Positions 51,770 to 60,881 of a DNA stretch of 64,000 nt are shown piece by piece. Position numbers and translations under genes: made by a program. The notes under the pieces are model-generated. The model did not search any database and was not told the DNA's origin. It saw nothing but the letters and a program-made list of their open reading frames with translations. The stretch spans positions 4,898,001-4,962,000 of the forward strand of contig NZ_CP034550.1 in assembly GCF_009498035.1 (NCBI RefSeq). The letters run 5' to 3'. The stretch comes from Saccharothrix syringae. GTDB lineage: Bacteria > Actinomycetota > Actinomycetes > Mycobacteriales > Pseudonocardiaceae. Numbering within the stretch: position 1 is the first letter of the stretch; the number at the start of each line of letters is the position of its first letter.

Positions 51770-52966
51770 ATGCCGGAGAACGCGACCCACCCGGACGACG
51801 CCGCGCTGCGGTTCCACGCCCTGGTGTTCCACGACGAGGCCGACGGCGAGGTCACCGTGGGCCGGGTCGACACGGGGTCGTTCGTGGTGCTGCCCGCCGA
51901 CGGCGCGGCGCTGTTGCGGCGGCTGGTGGGCGGCGCGCCGCCGGCGGAGGCCGCCCGCTGGTACGCCGAGACCTACGGCGAGCCGGTCGACGTGGTCGAC
52001 TTCGCCGCGGACCTGGCGGAGCTGGGCTTCGTGCGCGGCGAGGGCGAGGCCGCCGCGACGCCGGCGCCGCTGCGCTGGACCCGGTTGGCGCGCGTGCTGT
52101 TCTCCCCCGGCGCGGCCGTCGCCTTCGTCGCGCTGCTGGCCTGCTGGGCGTGGGCGATGGCCGTCGACCCCGATCTGGTGCCGGGTTACCGGCACCTGTT
52201 CTTCACCGACTACCTGGCGGTGGTCGTGGTGACGATGTACCTGGGCCAGCTCCCGCTGATCCTGCTGCACGAGGCCGCGCACGCGTTGGCCGGTCGGCGG
52301 CTGGGGCTGCCCTCGACGCTGTCGATCGGGCGGCGGCTGCACTTCGTGGTGTTCCAGACGACGTTGAACGGCCTGGTGGGGGTGCCGCGCCGCAAGCGGT
52401 TCGTGCCGTTGTTGGCGGGCCTGTTCACCGACCTGGCCGTGATGGCGGCGTTGACGCTGTTCGCGTCGTGGGCCCGCCACCAGGGGCCGGCGCTCGCCAC
52501 GGCCGCGGGCGTGGCCCTGGGCCTGGTGTACCTGACCCTGCTGCGGGTGGTGTGGCAGTTCTGGTTCTTCCTGCAGACCGACGTGTACCACCTGATCGTC
52601 ACCGTGCTGGGGTGCGTCGACCTGCACACCACCGCCCGGCAGGTGCTGGCCAACCGCGTGGCCGCCGCGCTGGGGCGGCCACGTCCGCACGACCCGGCGT
52701 CGTGGCACCCGCGTGACCGCGCGGTGGCCCGCTGGTACTCGGTGCTGGTCGTGGCCGGGTACGCGTTCATGGTCACCGTGCTGGTGACGACGCTGCTGCC
52801 CGCGGCGGTGCACGCCACCGGGACCGTGGTGCTGCGCCTGGTCGACGGCGGCCAGGGCCCGGGGCTGCTCGTGGACAGCCTGCTGTTCCTGCTGTTCAGC
52901 GTCGGCGAGGTGGCGCTCGCCGGGTTCCTGTACCTGCGTGAGCGGCGCCGGGCGCGTCGCGCATGA
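51770..52966 (+). CDS. PqqD/RRE-like domain fused to a membrane HExxH metalloprotease (M50-like)
   Basis: 398 residues. Residues 5-90 (VFHDEADGEVTVGRVDTGSF, LPADGAALLRRLVGG, WYAETYGEPVDVVDFAADL, LGFVR) have the winged-helix pattern of PqqD/RRE-type peptide-binding domains. Seven or so hydrophobic spans follow from residue 108. The second contains LILLHEAAHALAG, a zinc HExxH motif (H167, E168, H171), and FTDLAVM near residue 219-225 offers a possible third ligand (D221). The plan resembles the peptide zinc metalloproteases of YydH type that act in modified-peptide pathways. It probably cuts or exports the 29-residue peptide at the membrane. It is coupled to the next gene by ATGA. Confidence 0.78.
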   Translation: MPENATHPDDAALRFHALVFHDEADGEVTVGRVDTGSFVVLPADGAALLRRLVGGAPPAEAARWYAETYGEPVDVVDFAADLAELGFVRGEGEAAATPAPLRWTRLARVLFSPGAAVAFVALLACWAWAMAVDPDLVPGYRHLFFTDYLAVVVVTMYLGQLPLILLHEAAHALAGRRLGLPSTLSIGRRLHFVVFQTTLNGLVGVPRRKRFVPLLAGLFTDLAVMAALTLFASWARHQGPALATAAGVALGLVYLTLLRVVWQFWFFLQTDVYHLIVTVLGCVDLHTTARQVLANRVAAALGRPRPHDPASWHPRDRAVARWYSVLVVAGYAFMVTVLVTTLLPAAVHATGTVVLRLVDGGQGPGLLVDSLLFLLFSVGEVALAGFLYLRERRRARRA

Positions 52967-55077
52967 CCACCCGGAGGCACCCCATGCCCGAACGTCCGAC
53001 CGGCCACGTGCTGCTGCTGGGCGGCCTGCGCCGCGACCGCGCCGAGGCCGCGGCCCGGCTGCCGCTGCCCGAGCCGTTGACGGGACCGATCTCCGCCGAC
53101 CGCCGCACCCGCGGCCCCTACACCGCCGCCGGGCACCTGCTGCGGCTGCTCGTTCCCGACGCGGTGCGCGAGCAACCCGACCTGGTGCGCGCCCACGAGG
53201 TGGAGATCCTCAGCGTCGCACCGGAGTTGCGCGACCTGGTGCCGGCGTCGGTGCGCACGCTCACCTCGCTGGCGGTGCCCGAGGAGCGCACCCGCTTCTA
53301 CTCGCGGATGCGGACGCTGCGCATCGCCCACGGCCTGGTGGAGTTCCTGCGCGACCGCCTGGCCGCGCTGGGCCGGCCGCGCTCGGTGGTGGTCGAGGAC
53401 CTGCACGCCGCCGACCCGACCGACCGGGAGTTCGTCTCGGTCCTGGTCCGCCGGGTCGACCCGGCGCTGCTCACCGTCGTGGTCGGCGCGGCGTCGGGGG
53501 ACTCCGGGCCCGAACGCGCCGACGCCGCGTCGGCGGAGACCGCGCGGTGGTGCCGGACCGTGCGGGTGCGGACCGTCGCGCGCCCGCCCGAGGCGGACCC
53601 GGCGACCCTGGCCGAGCGCTACGTCGCCGCCGACACCGCCGAGGACGACCCGCACGCCGTGGCCGCCTACGCCGCGCTGCCCGACGACGTGCGCCGCGCG
53701 TTGCACGACCGGCGGGCCGACGAGTTGACCGCGCAGGGCGGCTCTCTGCTGTGGGGCGCGGTGCCGCTGCACCGCCGCCTGGGCGGCGACCCGCTGGGCG
53801 CGGGGGTCAAGGCGCTGCTGTTCGCGTTGGACGACTGCATGAAGCTGGGTTTCTACGAGGCCACCGTCGAGCTGTGCCACCAGGGCCGGGCGCTGGTCGA
53901 CGCCGCCGAGCACCCGGACCTGTGGTGGTCGTTGACCACGAAGCTGCCCACGTCGCTGTCGGCGCTGGGCCGCGCCGCGGAGGCCGAGGCCGTCTGCGAC
54001 GAGGCCAGGGCGAACAGCGTGCGCACGGGCATCCACCTGCAGTGCGCCTACGCCACCGCGATGCTCTACACGCGACACCACGAGCCCGAGCGCCGCGACC
54101 ACGACAAGGCGCTGGGGTGGATCAACGAGGCCATCGTCATCGCGTCCCTGCTGCCCGACCCGGCGCAACGCGCGTTCAGCCAGGTCTTCCACCACAACGG
54201 CCTGGCACTGATCGAGGCGCACCGCGGCCGGCCGCTGGTCGCGCTGGACCTGGTCACCCGCGGCATCGCCGAGCTGGACCGCGCGCTGGGCGCCGACGAG
54301 CACCAGTTGCACCGGTCGGTGCTGCGCTACAACCGCGCCCAGGTCCTGGTGGGGCTGGGGCGGCTGGAGGAGGCGGCGGCGGAGTACCGGGCGGTGATCG
54401 CCGCGGACCCCGACTACCCGGAGTACCACTTCGACCTGGGCACGGTCCTGCGCCGGCTGGGCGACCTGGACGGCGCGATCGCCGAGTACACCGCGTGCAC
54501 GCGCCTGGGGCCGCCGTTCCCCGAGGTGTTCTACAACCGCGCCGACACCTTCGCCGAGGCGGGCGAGCACGCGCGGGCCGTCGCCGACTTCGAGTACGTG
54601 CTGGAGCTGGAGCCCGACCGGGTGGAGGCGCACCTCAACGTGGCGGCGCTGCACCTGGAGGCCGGCGACCCGCCCGCCGCGCGGGCGGCGGCCGAGCGCG
54701 GTTTGGGGCACCACCCGGAGCACGCGGGCCTGGTGGCCGTCCTGGCGCAGGCGCACGCCGACCTGGGCGACCCGGTGGCCGCGCGCCGCGGCTTCGACCG
54801 GGCGTTGGCCGCCGATCCCGACCTGGTCACGGCGTTGTCGGGGCGTGCGGCGCTGGCGCACGACACCGGTGACCGCGACACCGCGCTGGCGGATCTGGGG
54901 CACGCGATCGCGTTGGAGCCGGAGGACCCGGTGCTGCGGTTCAACCGGGCCTACGTGCACGTCCAGGCCCAGGAGTGGGACGAGGCGCTGGCGGACCTGG
55001 ACGAGGCGGTCCGGCTCGCGCCCGGGGACCCGGACATCGCCGCCGCCCGTGCGGACTGCCTGGCGCGCCTGTCCTGA
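52963..55077 (+). CDS. TPR protein with a degenerate ATPase-like N-terminus
   Basis: 704 residues from an ATG at 52963 inside the metalloprotease stop; a second ATG at residue 8 is possible. Residues 15-190 look like a STAND/AAA-type domain in which a Walker B-like segment VVVEDLHAADPTD remains but the P-loop is absent (LLLGGLRRDRAEAAARL). The C-terminal half has at least eight clear TPR units (for example AAAEYRAVIAADPDYPEYHF and ALADLDEAVRLAPGDPDIAA). It is likely a peptide- or partner-binding scaffold for the cassette. No HTH is present. Confidence 0.8.
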   Translation: MTTRRHPMPERPTGHVLLLGGLRRDRAEAAARLPLPEPLTGPISADRRTRGPYTAAGHLLRLLVPDAVREQPDLVRAHEVEILSVAPELRDLVPASVRTLTSLAVPEERTRFYSRMRTLRIAHGLVEFLRDRLAALGRPRSVVVEDLHAADPTDREFVSVLVRRVDPALLTVVVGAASGDSGPERADAASAETARWCRTVRVRTVARPPEADPATLAERYVAADTAEDDPHAVAAYAALPDDVRRALHDRRADELTAQGGSLLWGAVPLHRRLGGDPLGAGVKALLFALDDCMKLGFYEATVELCHQGRALVDAAEHPDLWWSLTTKLPTSLSALGRAAEAEAVCDEARANSVRTGIHLQCAYATAMLYTRHHEPERRDHDKALGWINEAIVIASLLPDPAQRAFSQVFHHNGLALIEAHRGRPLVALDLVTRGIAELDRALGADEHQLHRSVLRYNRAQVLVGLGRLEEAAAEYRAVIAADPDYPEYHFDLGTVLRRLGDLDGAIAEYTACTRLGPPFPEVFYNRADTFAEAGEHARAVADFEYVLELEPDRVEAHLNVAALHLEAGDPPAARAAAERGLGHHPEHAGLVAVLAQAHADLGDPVAARRGFDRALAADPDLVTALSGRAALAHDTGDRDTALADLGHAIALEPEDPVLRFNRAYVHVQAQEWDEALADLDEAVRLAPGDPDIAAARADCLARLS

Positions 55078-55092
55078 GCGGCTGTTCCCGAC

Positions 55093-55850
55093 CTACTGGG
55101 ATTGGGTGAGTCGGCGGCTGGTGATGCGGATCATGGACCAGCGGACCATGGCCTCGTGGTGGCGAGGCAGTCGTTCGTCGTCGCGGACGCAGCGGCGGTG
55201 TCCGGTGACCCACGCCAACGTGCGCTCCACCGCCCATCTGCGGGGCAGCACGGTGAAGTGGGGCAGCGTCTCCCGGCGGTGTCGCGCATCCGGCGCGGCA
55301 GGCTGCGGGCGGCGACCCGGTCCTGCGTCGAGGCCGGGGTCACCAACACCGCCACCAGCAGGCCCAGGGTGTCCACGACGATGTGCCGCTTGCGGCCCGC
55401 GACCTTCTTCCCGCCGTCCCAACCTCGGGTGGCCTTCCCGACGGTGGCGGCGGCGCGCGCCGATCGGGAGTCCACGCCGGCCCTCCACCAAGCGGACGCG
55501 GTCACGCACCGCGTCGAGCAGTCGCTGCGACGCACCAACCTTCTTCCGGGCGGCGAAACGCTGGTAAACCGTGGTCCAGGGCGGGAAGTCCACGGGCAGC
55601 GCCCGCCATTTGATCCCGTTGCCGACCACGTACGGGATCGCGTCCACGATCACCCGACGGCAGGGCTTCTCCCACCGCCCGCCCCGACCCGCCAGGCACG
55701 CCGGATCGGGCAGCAGCGGGTCCCGCTCGGCCCACCGGGCGTCGGTGGGATACCGCGCCGCCCGCACGGCGGGCCGGTGGGACGCGGCCAGGCGGCAGCA
55801 GGGGGCACCCACGGTGGACCCGCCCGCGGGCATCGGGCACGACAACAACG
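55093..55850 (-). pseudogene. Decayed IS5-family (DUF4096/DDE) transposase
   Basis: Three collinear pieces on the minus strand. (a) About 55475-55735: RWAERDPLLPDP, CRRVIVDAIPYVVGNGIKWR, ALPVDFPPWTTVYQRF. (b) About 55275-55480, shifted frame: SARAAATVGKATRGWDGGKK, GRKRHIVVDTLGLLVAVLV. (c) About 55093-55264, back in the first frame: LPRRWAVERTLAWVTGHRRC. Two frameshifts and a missing middle part of the DDE domain make it non-functional. It lies 16 bp after the TPR gene. Confidence 0.85.
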
Positions 55851-55901
55851 GAACTCCTGGCAGAGCGGCGCTTCGACAACGTCCGATCTACCAGGAGTTC
55901 C
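55850..55901. repeat. 11-bp perfect inverted repeat at the IS remnant edge
   Basis: GGAACTCCTGG (55850-55860) and CCAGGAGTTCC (55891-55901), 30 bp apart, just upstream of the transposase remnant. It could be an IS-internal hairpin or end; no target duplication was identified. Confidence 0.5.
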
Positions 55902-55956
55902 CCCGTCTACGCACCAAAGGCCCTTCATCTGCCCAAGCCCGGAAACGGCCACTAAG

Positions 55957-56190
55957 AACACCTACGTCCCCGAGTCGACCGCGCACCCGGCGGACACGTC
56001 GTCATCACCATCCGCGCCTGGCGCGAACACGCCGAACTGATCGACCCACCCGCCCAGATCCTCGCCTGCGGCCGGACCTCCGGACTCATCCCCGTCGAAC
56101 ACAACGTCGCCCTGCTCGCCCGCGGCAGCTTCTTCCAACGCGACTTCATCCGCACACCAGGCCACCGGCGGGTCCGCGGCGTGCACGACC
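55957..56190 (+). pseudogene. Start-less gene fragment of unknown family
   Basis: One plus-strand frame with coding-like codon use gives GGHVVITIRAWREHAELIDP, PAQILACGRTSGLIPVEHN and VALLARGSFFQRDFIRTPGH. There is no start codon, and after about 56190 it dissolves into low-complexity sequence. I cannot name the family. It is probably the remains of a gene cut by transposition. The rest of 55902-56306 shows nothing further. Confidence 0.4.
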
Positions 56191-56306
56191 GACCGAGAGC
56201 AGCGCCGCTCGACACGGGCACGGAACCGAGCCGCACGACCCGGCGCCGTCCATCCCGGCCGTCCGGTGCGCAAGCGACACCTCCGTTCGTTCTCGCCGCA
56301 CCCTGG

Positions 56307-56780
56307 TCAGTCCGCGAGGGGAAGCCAGTCCCCCGTTCGGCGATGACGACCAAGCCCGACCGCGTCGAACTCGTCGAAGTGGCCGCCCCTGGCGACACCG
56401 AGCCGCCGCAGTGCCCGAGAGATCGGATTACCCTCAGCGGGGTGTGGTTCGTCCTCCACGTGCAGAGGACCGAGGACCACTTCTCCCCGTTCCCAGACCT
56501 GCGCGGACTGCACTCCGACCCCGCCGAAGAACTCCGCCTCGACATAGGCCACAGGGCCGACCGCCGAGCACGCCGCCAGCACGGCCTCGAAGCCGGCGGG
56601 GATCTTCCGGAATCCGTCGAGCCGGGGAGCCCCGGCGACGGTGACCGCGTCGGAGAACGCGTCGGTCATCGGCAGCAGCGACACGTGCCCGTCCAAGGCG
56701 ACGATGCGAGCCTGCCGCACGGAACCGGCCAATTCGCGGAGCACCGCTTCACCGGCGACGACCGCTTCCAGGCAGTACAT
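56307..56780 (-). CDS. Conserved hypothetical (157 residues), intact among IS debris
   Basis: From an ATG at 56780: MYCLEAVVAGEAVLRELAGS, then HVSLLPMTDAFSDAVTVAGA, VAYVEAEFFGGVGVQSAQVW, ISRALRRLGVARGGHFDEFD. It has even composition, no membrane spans and sensible codon use; the acidic, tyrosine- and glycine-containing pattern resembles small immunity-like actinobacterial proteins I remember only as uncharacterised. It stands alone between transposase remnants. Confidence 0.7.
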   Translation of the reverse strand: MYCLEAVVAGEAVLRELAGSVRQARIVALDGHVSLLPMTDAFSDAVTVAGAPRLDGFRKIPAGFEAVLAACSAVGPVAYVEAEFFGGVGVQSAQVWERGEVVLGPLHVEDEPHPAEGNPISRALRRLGVARGGHFDEFDAVGLGRHRRTGDWLPLAD

Positions 56781-57039
56781 GTCCTCATTCTCGTCCGGCC
56801 GCGGGAATCAGCGGGAACAGGGGGTACGGGGACCCACCGGCGCGCCGCCGGTCACCTGGTCGACCTCGACCGCCGTGCGCGGCCGTGCGGAAGACCGCGG
56901 GACGTCCACGACACCGGCGGGGACAAGTCTTCGGGCATCGCGACGGACTGCGGTGTCCGTCTGTGCCGTCGTCGGGTCGCGGTGGCCGAGCAGGAACGCG
57001 GCAACGCCAAGCCCGTCTCCAACGACAGAGCCTCCACGC
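56781..57039. other. Gap with no recognisable gene
   Basis: About 260 bases of scrambled, coding-like sequence leading into the IS630-like fragment. It may contain the wrecked N-terminal part of that transposase; nothing definite was readable. Confidence 0.4.
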
Positions 57040-57200
57040 CAGGCCCTACCGTGTCCTCGGTCTCTACGACCACCCGCCGGACAACGGACGCGTCATCTGC
57101 GTCGACGAGTTCGGCCCGCTGCGCCTCCAACCACGCCCGGCCCACACCCAACCCCGCCGCCACGGCGTGATGTACGTGCGCCGCGCTCGACCTGACGCCG
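57040..57200 (+). pseudogene. IS630-family transposase fragment
   Basis: The plus-strand frame reads YRVLGLYDHPPDNGRVICVD followed by EFGPLRLQPRP. The VICVDEFGPLNLQP block is the first catalytic Asp region of IS630-type DDE transposases. Both ends are lost. It abuts the SARP stop at 57258. Confidence 0.65.
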
Positions 57201-57257
57201 CCATCGCCGCCTACATCCACCGACCCAACGACCAGACCTCCGGGACCGACGGGATCG

Positions 57258-60008
57258 CTACTCGGCGAGTCCGGTGGTCCGGGCGGGTCGGGTTCCGCCG
57301 AGGTCGTCGAGTCGCCGCTGGACGCGGTCGGCGTCGGTGTCACGGCCCTGCTCCCGGTACAGCTCCAGGGCCGCCCGCCACGCCGTGCGGGCCCGGTGGG
57401 GTTGGTCGAGCGCCGAATGGGTGTGCCCGAGGCGTTCCAGGGTGTCCGCCGCCTGGTGGGTGTTGTCGGTTTCCCGGAACAGGGCCAACGCCTCGGTGTA
57501 GCGGTCCAGCGCGGCCTCGTGGCGGCCCGTGGAGCCGGCGGTGGTGCCGAGGACGCTCAGCGTGGACGCTTGGCCGGTGTGGTCGCCGTGCTGCCGTTGC
57601 ACGCTCAGCGCCCGGGTGCAGCGGCTCTCCGCCGCGCGGTGGTCGCCCGCGACGCCGCGGAGTTCGCCCAGCAGGGCCAGGGCCGCGGCCAGGCGCACCG
57701 GCTGTCCGACGTGGCGGTAACCGCGCACCGCGTGCCGGGCGTGGACGAGGCCGTTGGCCACGTCGTGGTGGCGCAGGGCGGCTTCGGCCAGGGCGTAGTG
57801 GGTGTGGGTCCGCTGGACTTCGTCCGGTGCCACCAGCAGCGAGCTGCGGAGGTGGACGAGTGCGTCGGCGTAGCCGCCGGTGTGCGAGTGGGCCAGGCCG
57901 AGACCGCGCAGGGTGGTGACTTCGCCGGTGGGGTCGTCGGAGTGCGGTGCCGCGGCGTGGCCGACTTCCCACGTGGTGAGGTGGTCGTCGAGCAGGCCGC
58001 GGCGCAGGAGGTACTTCCCGAGGACGACGGCGAGCTTCCAGGCGTGGTCGTGTTCTCGTTGGTCGAGCGCGTGGCGCTGGACGGCGAGCAGCGTCGGGTG
58101 TTCGGCGTCGAACCAGCGCATCGCCTCGGCGCGGGTGCTCGCGGGGTACAGCGGAGCCGATCCCGTGGTGGGAGGTGTGAGTGGGACGGGGTCCCGGGTG
58201 GGCGCTAAGGCGCGGTAGGCGTTGTGCGCCGTGTGCAGGTAGAAGTCGAACACCCGGTGCAGTGCGGCCTGCCGGGTCGGTTCGGGCAGCTCCCGGGCGG
58301 CGGTGATGGCGTAGGCGCGGACGAGGTCGTGCATGCCGTGGCGACCGTTCGGGCGGCGCTCGACCAGCGAAGCGTCCTCCAGGGCGCGCAGCACCTTGCG
58401 GGTTTGCGGGACGGACGCCCCGATGAGCGAGGCCGCGGCCGCGAGCCCGTGGTCCGGTCCGGGTGCGATGCCCAGCAGCGCGAAAGCGGTGCGCTGCTCG
58501 TCGGTGAGGTGGCGCAGCGACCAGGACAGCACCGCGGGCAGGCTCGCCGTCGGGTCGTCGTCGTCCAGCGCGTCGAGCCCGGTCTCGCGCAGCTCGGCGG
58601 CCAACTCGGCCAGTTCCCGGCCCGTGCGGGCCGTGAGGATGCCCAGGGCCAGCGGGAACCCGCCGCACAGCGCGATCAGCTCGTCGGCGGCCCGCTCGTC
58701 GGCGGTGACGCGGTCGGCGCCCAGCAGCGCGCGGGACTCCGCCGCGGTGAGCACGTCCAGGGACAGCGCCCGGGCACCGTGGCGCGCCACCAGCGTCGGC
58801 AGCCGGTGGCGGCTGGTGACCAGCACCGTGCAGGAGGCGGTGCCGGGCAGGAGCGGGACGACCTGGTCGGCGGTGGCGGCGTTGTCCAGCACGATCAGCA
58901 TCCGCCGGTCGGCGACCAGGCTGCGGTAGCGGGCGGCCTGGGCGTGCGGGTCGACCGGTAGGTGGGCGGGGGTCACGCCGAGCGCGTCGAGGAACCCGCG
59001 TACCGCCACCGCCGGGTCCATGGGCGGCCCGTCGGGGCTGAAGCCGCGCAGGTCGACGAACAGCTGCCCGTCGGGGAAGCGGTCGATGTTGCGGTGGGCC
59101 CAGGTCAGGGCGAGCCAGGTCTTGCCGATGCCGCCGGCGCCGCCGATCGCGGAGATCACCGTCGTGCCGCGGTCGTCCAGGGCCGCCAGCTGGTCGGTGC
59201 GGCCGATGAACGAGCGGGGGACGGAGGGCAGTTGCCGCGGTACGGCTGGGGCCTCGGTGTCGGCGGGGGACAGGGCGGGGTCGGCGGTGAGGATGCGCTG
59301 GTGCAGCTCTTGCAGCGCCGGGCCGGGATCGGTGCCCAGTTCGTCGGCCAGATGTCGTCGGACGCGGTGGTAGTGGGACAGGGCGTCGGCCTGGCGGCCG
59401 GACCGGTACAGCGCCAGCACCAGCCGCCCGGCGACCCGTTCGTCCAGCGGCTCGGCCTCGGCCCGCGCGACCAGTTCGGGCAGCAGTTCGTGGTGACGGC
59501 CGCAGGCCAGCGCCCAGTCGGCCCGGTCCGCCTCGGCGGCGTCCCGGTCCCGGCGCAACCGCTCCCGGACCGCTTGCGCCCACGGGGTGTCCAACTCCGC
59601 CAGGGGCTCGCCCCGCCACAGCTCCAGCGCGTCCTCGACCTGGCCCAGGGCGGTGTGGGGGTCCGGCTGCCGGCGGGCCGAGGCCAGCAGCCGGTGGAAG
59701 CGGTGCAGGTCGACGGTGTCCGGGCCGGTGTCCAGCAGGTAGCCGCCGTCCCGGCGGAGGATGGCGAGCCCGGTCGGGGCCAGGGTTCGGCGCAGGTGGG
59801 TCAGGTACGTGCGCAGGGTTGAGCGGGCCCTGACCGGTGGCCGCTCACCCCAGACGCGGTCGACCAGCACGTCCGCTGGTAGCAGGCGCCCCGCGTCGAC
59901 GGCCAGTGCGGCCAGCACCGACCGTCGTCGGGCGTGGCCCACCGGGAGTTCCCGGTCTCCCTGCCGGGCCTCCAGCGTGCCCAGGACGCCGACCACGACA
60001 CGGTGCAC
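57258..60008 (-). CDS. SARP-NB-ARC-TPR (AfsR-type) regulator, second copy
   Basis: 916 residues from a GTG at 60008 preceded by GGGGGA; a GTG four codons on (59996) has better spacing and is equally possible. Winged helix VVVGVLGTLEAR to LRRDGGYLLD, BTAD (DLHRFHRLLASARRQ, HYHRVRRHLADELGTDPGPA), NB-ARC with Walker A GGAGGIGKTWLALTWAHRN and MLIVLDNAATADQVVPLLPG, then TPR repeats to the C-terminus. It has the same architecture as the gene at 20050-22755 but is clearly diverged. It is divergent from the LOG gene with a 137-bp gap. The target genes are not obvious. Confidence 0.9.
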   Translation of the reverse strand: MHRVVVGVLGTLEARQGDRELPVGHARRRSVLAALAVDAGRLLPADVLVDRVWGERPPVRARSTLRTYLTHLRRTLAPTGLAILRRDGGYLLDTGPDTVDLHRFHRLLASARRQPDPHTALGQVEDALELWRGEPLAELDTPWAQAVRERLRRDRDAAEADRADWALACGRHHELLPELVARAEAEPLDERVAGRLVLALYRSGRQADALSHYHRVRRHLADELGTDPGPALQELHQRILTADPALSPADTEAPAVPRQLPSVPRSFIGRTDQLAALDDRGTTVISAIGGAGGIGKTWLALTWAHRNIDRFPDGQLFVDLRGFSPDGPPMDPAVAVRGFLDALGVTPAHLPVDPHAQAARYRSLVADRRMLIVLDNAATADQVVPLLPGTASCTVLVTSRHRLPTLVARHGARALSLDVLTAAESRALLGADRVTADERAADELIALCGGFPLALGILTARTGRELAELAAELRETGLDALDDDDPTASLPAVLSWSLRHLTDEQRTAFALLGIAPGPDHGLAAAASLIGASVPQTRKVLRALEDASLVERRPNGRHGMHDLVRAYAITAARELPEPTRQAALHRVFDFYLHTAHNAYRALAPTRDPVPLTPPTTGSAPLYPASTRAEAMRWFDAEHPTLLAVQRHALDQREHDHAWKLAVVLGKYLLRRGLLDDHLTTWEVGHAAAPHSDDPTGEVTTLRGLGLAHSHTGGYADALVHLRSSLLVAPDEVQRTHTHYALAEAALRHHDVANGLVHARHAVRGYRHVGQPVRLAAALALLGELRGVAGDHRAAESRCTRALSVQRQHGDHTGQASTLSVLGTTAGSTGRHEAALDRYTEALALFRETDNTHQAADTLERLGHTHSALDQPHRARTAWRAALELYREQGRDTDADRVQRRLDDLGGTRPARTTGLAE

Positions 60009-60133
60009 TTCCCCCACCGTTCTTGGATACCGGCTGTTACCGGGGACTTCAACTGGGGGTGTCGGCGACGCACACACGATCGCCCGATCAGGTCCACCGG
60101 AACCGTCGCCCACTCGTCCGGGCGTTGTGGCCC

Positions 60134-60148
60134 TAGGTTGAAGCCATG
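60134..60148 (+). promoter_or_regulatory. Probable leaderless start of the LOG gene
   Basis: TAGGTT (60134-60139) lies 6 bases before the ATG at 60146 and no ribosome site precedes it, which suggests transcription and translation begin at the same base. Confidence 0.4.
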
Positions 60149-60727
60149 CGCGTGTGCGTCTACTGCGGTTCCTCCAGCGCCGGCCCCGTCTACCTCGCGG
60201 CCGCCCGTCAGGTAGGGGCCACCCTCGCCCGCCGGGGCATCGAGCTGGTCTACGGCGGCGCCCGCGTTGGCACCATGGGCGCGGTGGCCGACGGTGCCCT
60301 CCAAGCCGGTGGTCGGGTGATCGGGGTGATCCCGCAGTCCCTGACGACCTGGGAGCTGGCCCACAACGGCCTGACGGAACTGCGCGTCGTAGCAGGTCTG
60401 CACGAGCGCAAGGCGACGATGACCGAACTGTCCGACGCCGTCCTGGCGTTGCCGGGTGGAGCGGGCACGCTGGACGAGTTGTTCGAGGCGTGGACGTGGG
60501 CACAGCTGAAGGTGCACACCAAACCGGTCGGGGTGCTCAACGTGGCCAACTTCTTCGACCCGCTGCTGGCGATGGTGGACCACATGGCGGCCGAGGGGTT
60601 CCTCAAGCCCGCCTACCGGGAGATGCTGCTGGTCGACGACGACGTGGACCGCCTGCTGGACCGCTTCGCCGACTACCGCCCACCCGACTACACCTGGTCG
60701 GACGACCCGGTGGACGCCGGCCGGTAG
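60146..60727 (+). CDS. LOG-family cytokinin riboside 5'-monophosphate phosphoribohydrolase
   Basis: 193 residues. It opens with the Rossmann-like MRVCVYCGSSSAGP, then ELVYGGARVGTMGAVADGAL, the HERK segment GLHERKATM, and the catalytic/phosphate loop PGGAGTLDE (103-111, PGGxGTxxE). LOG enzymes cleave the N-glycosidic bond of N6-modified AMP, releasing a cytokinin-type base and ribose 5-phosphate. In bacteria they are often mis-annotated as lysine decarboxylases. The gene is monocistronic and divergent from a SARP regulator. Confidence 0.92.
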   Translation: MRVCVYCGSSSAGPVYLAAARQVGATLARRGIELVYGGARVGTMGAVADGALQAGGRVIGVIPQSLTTWELAHNGLTELRVVAGLHERKATMTELSDAVLALPGGAGTLDELFEAWTWAQLKVHTKPVGVLNVANFFDPLLAMVDHMAAEGFLKPAYREMLLVDDDVDRLLDRFADYRPPDYTWSDDPVDAGR

Positions 60728-60822
60728 CCGGCCCGGGCCTGCTCCCGGTCGTCGAACGCCAACTCGGCCCGTTTCGTCCCATTCGCGGCGCAAGTCCGCT
60801 TGGTTACTCCATCCGGGCGTAG

Positions 60823-60861
60823 AAGTGGTCTAGACCTGAATCTAGCGTGGTCTGAACCATG
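60823..60861 (+). promoter_or_regulatory. Two DasR-type operator (dre) sites before the chitinase gene
   Basis: AAGTGGTCTAGACCTGAA at 60823-60840 contains the DasR core TGGTCTAGACC. A second, weaker copy TGGTCTGAACCA is at 60848-60859. The repeats are 22 bp apart, two helical turns. The same pattern controls chitinase genes in Streptomyces through DasR, a GlcNAc-6-phosphate-responsive GntR-family repressor. Confidence 0.75.
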
Positions 60862-60881
60862 CTGCCAGCACGAGGAGAACC

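Noticed and set aside
56181..57170. Plus-strand frame over the 157-residue hypothetical and IS debris
   Set aside because: Only its first few residues continue the unknown fragment; the rest is P/R/T low complexity, while the minus strand has a balanced protein.
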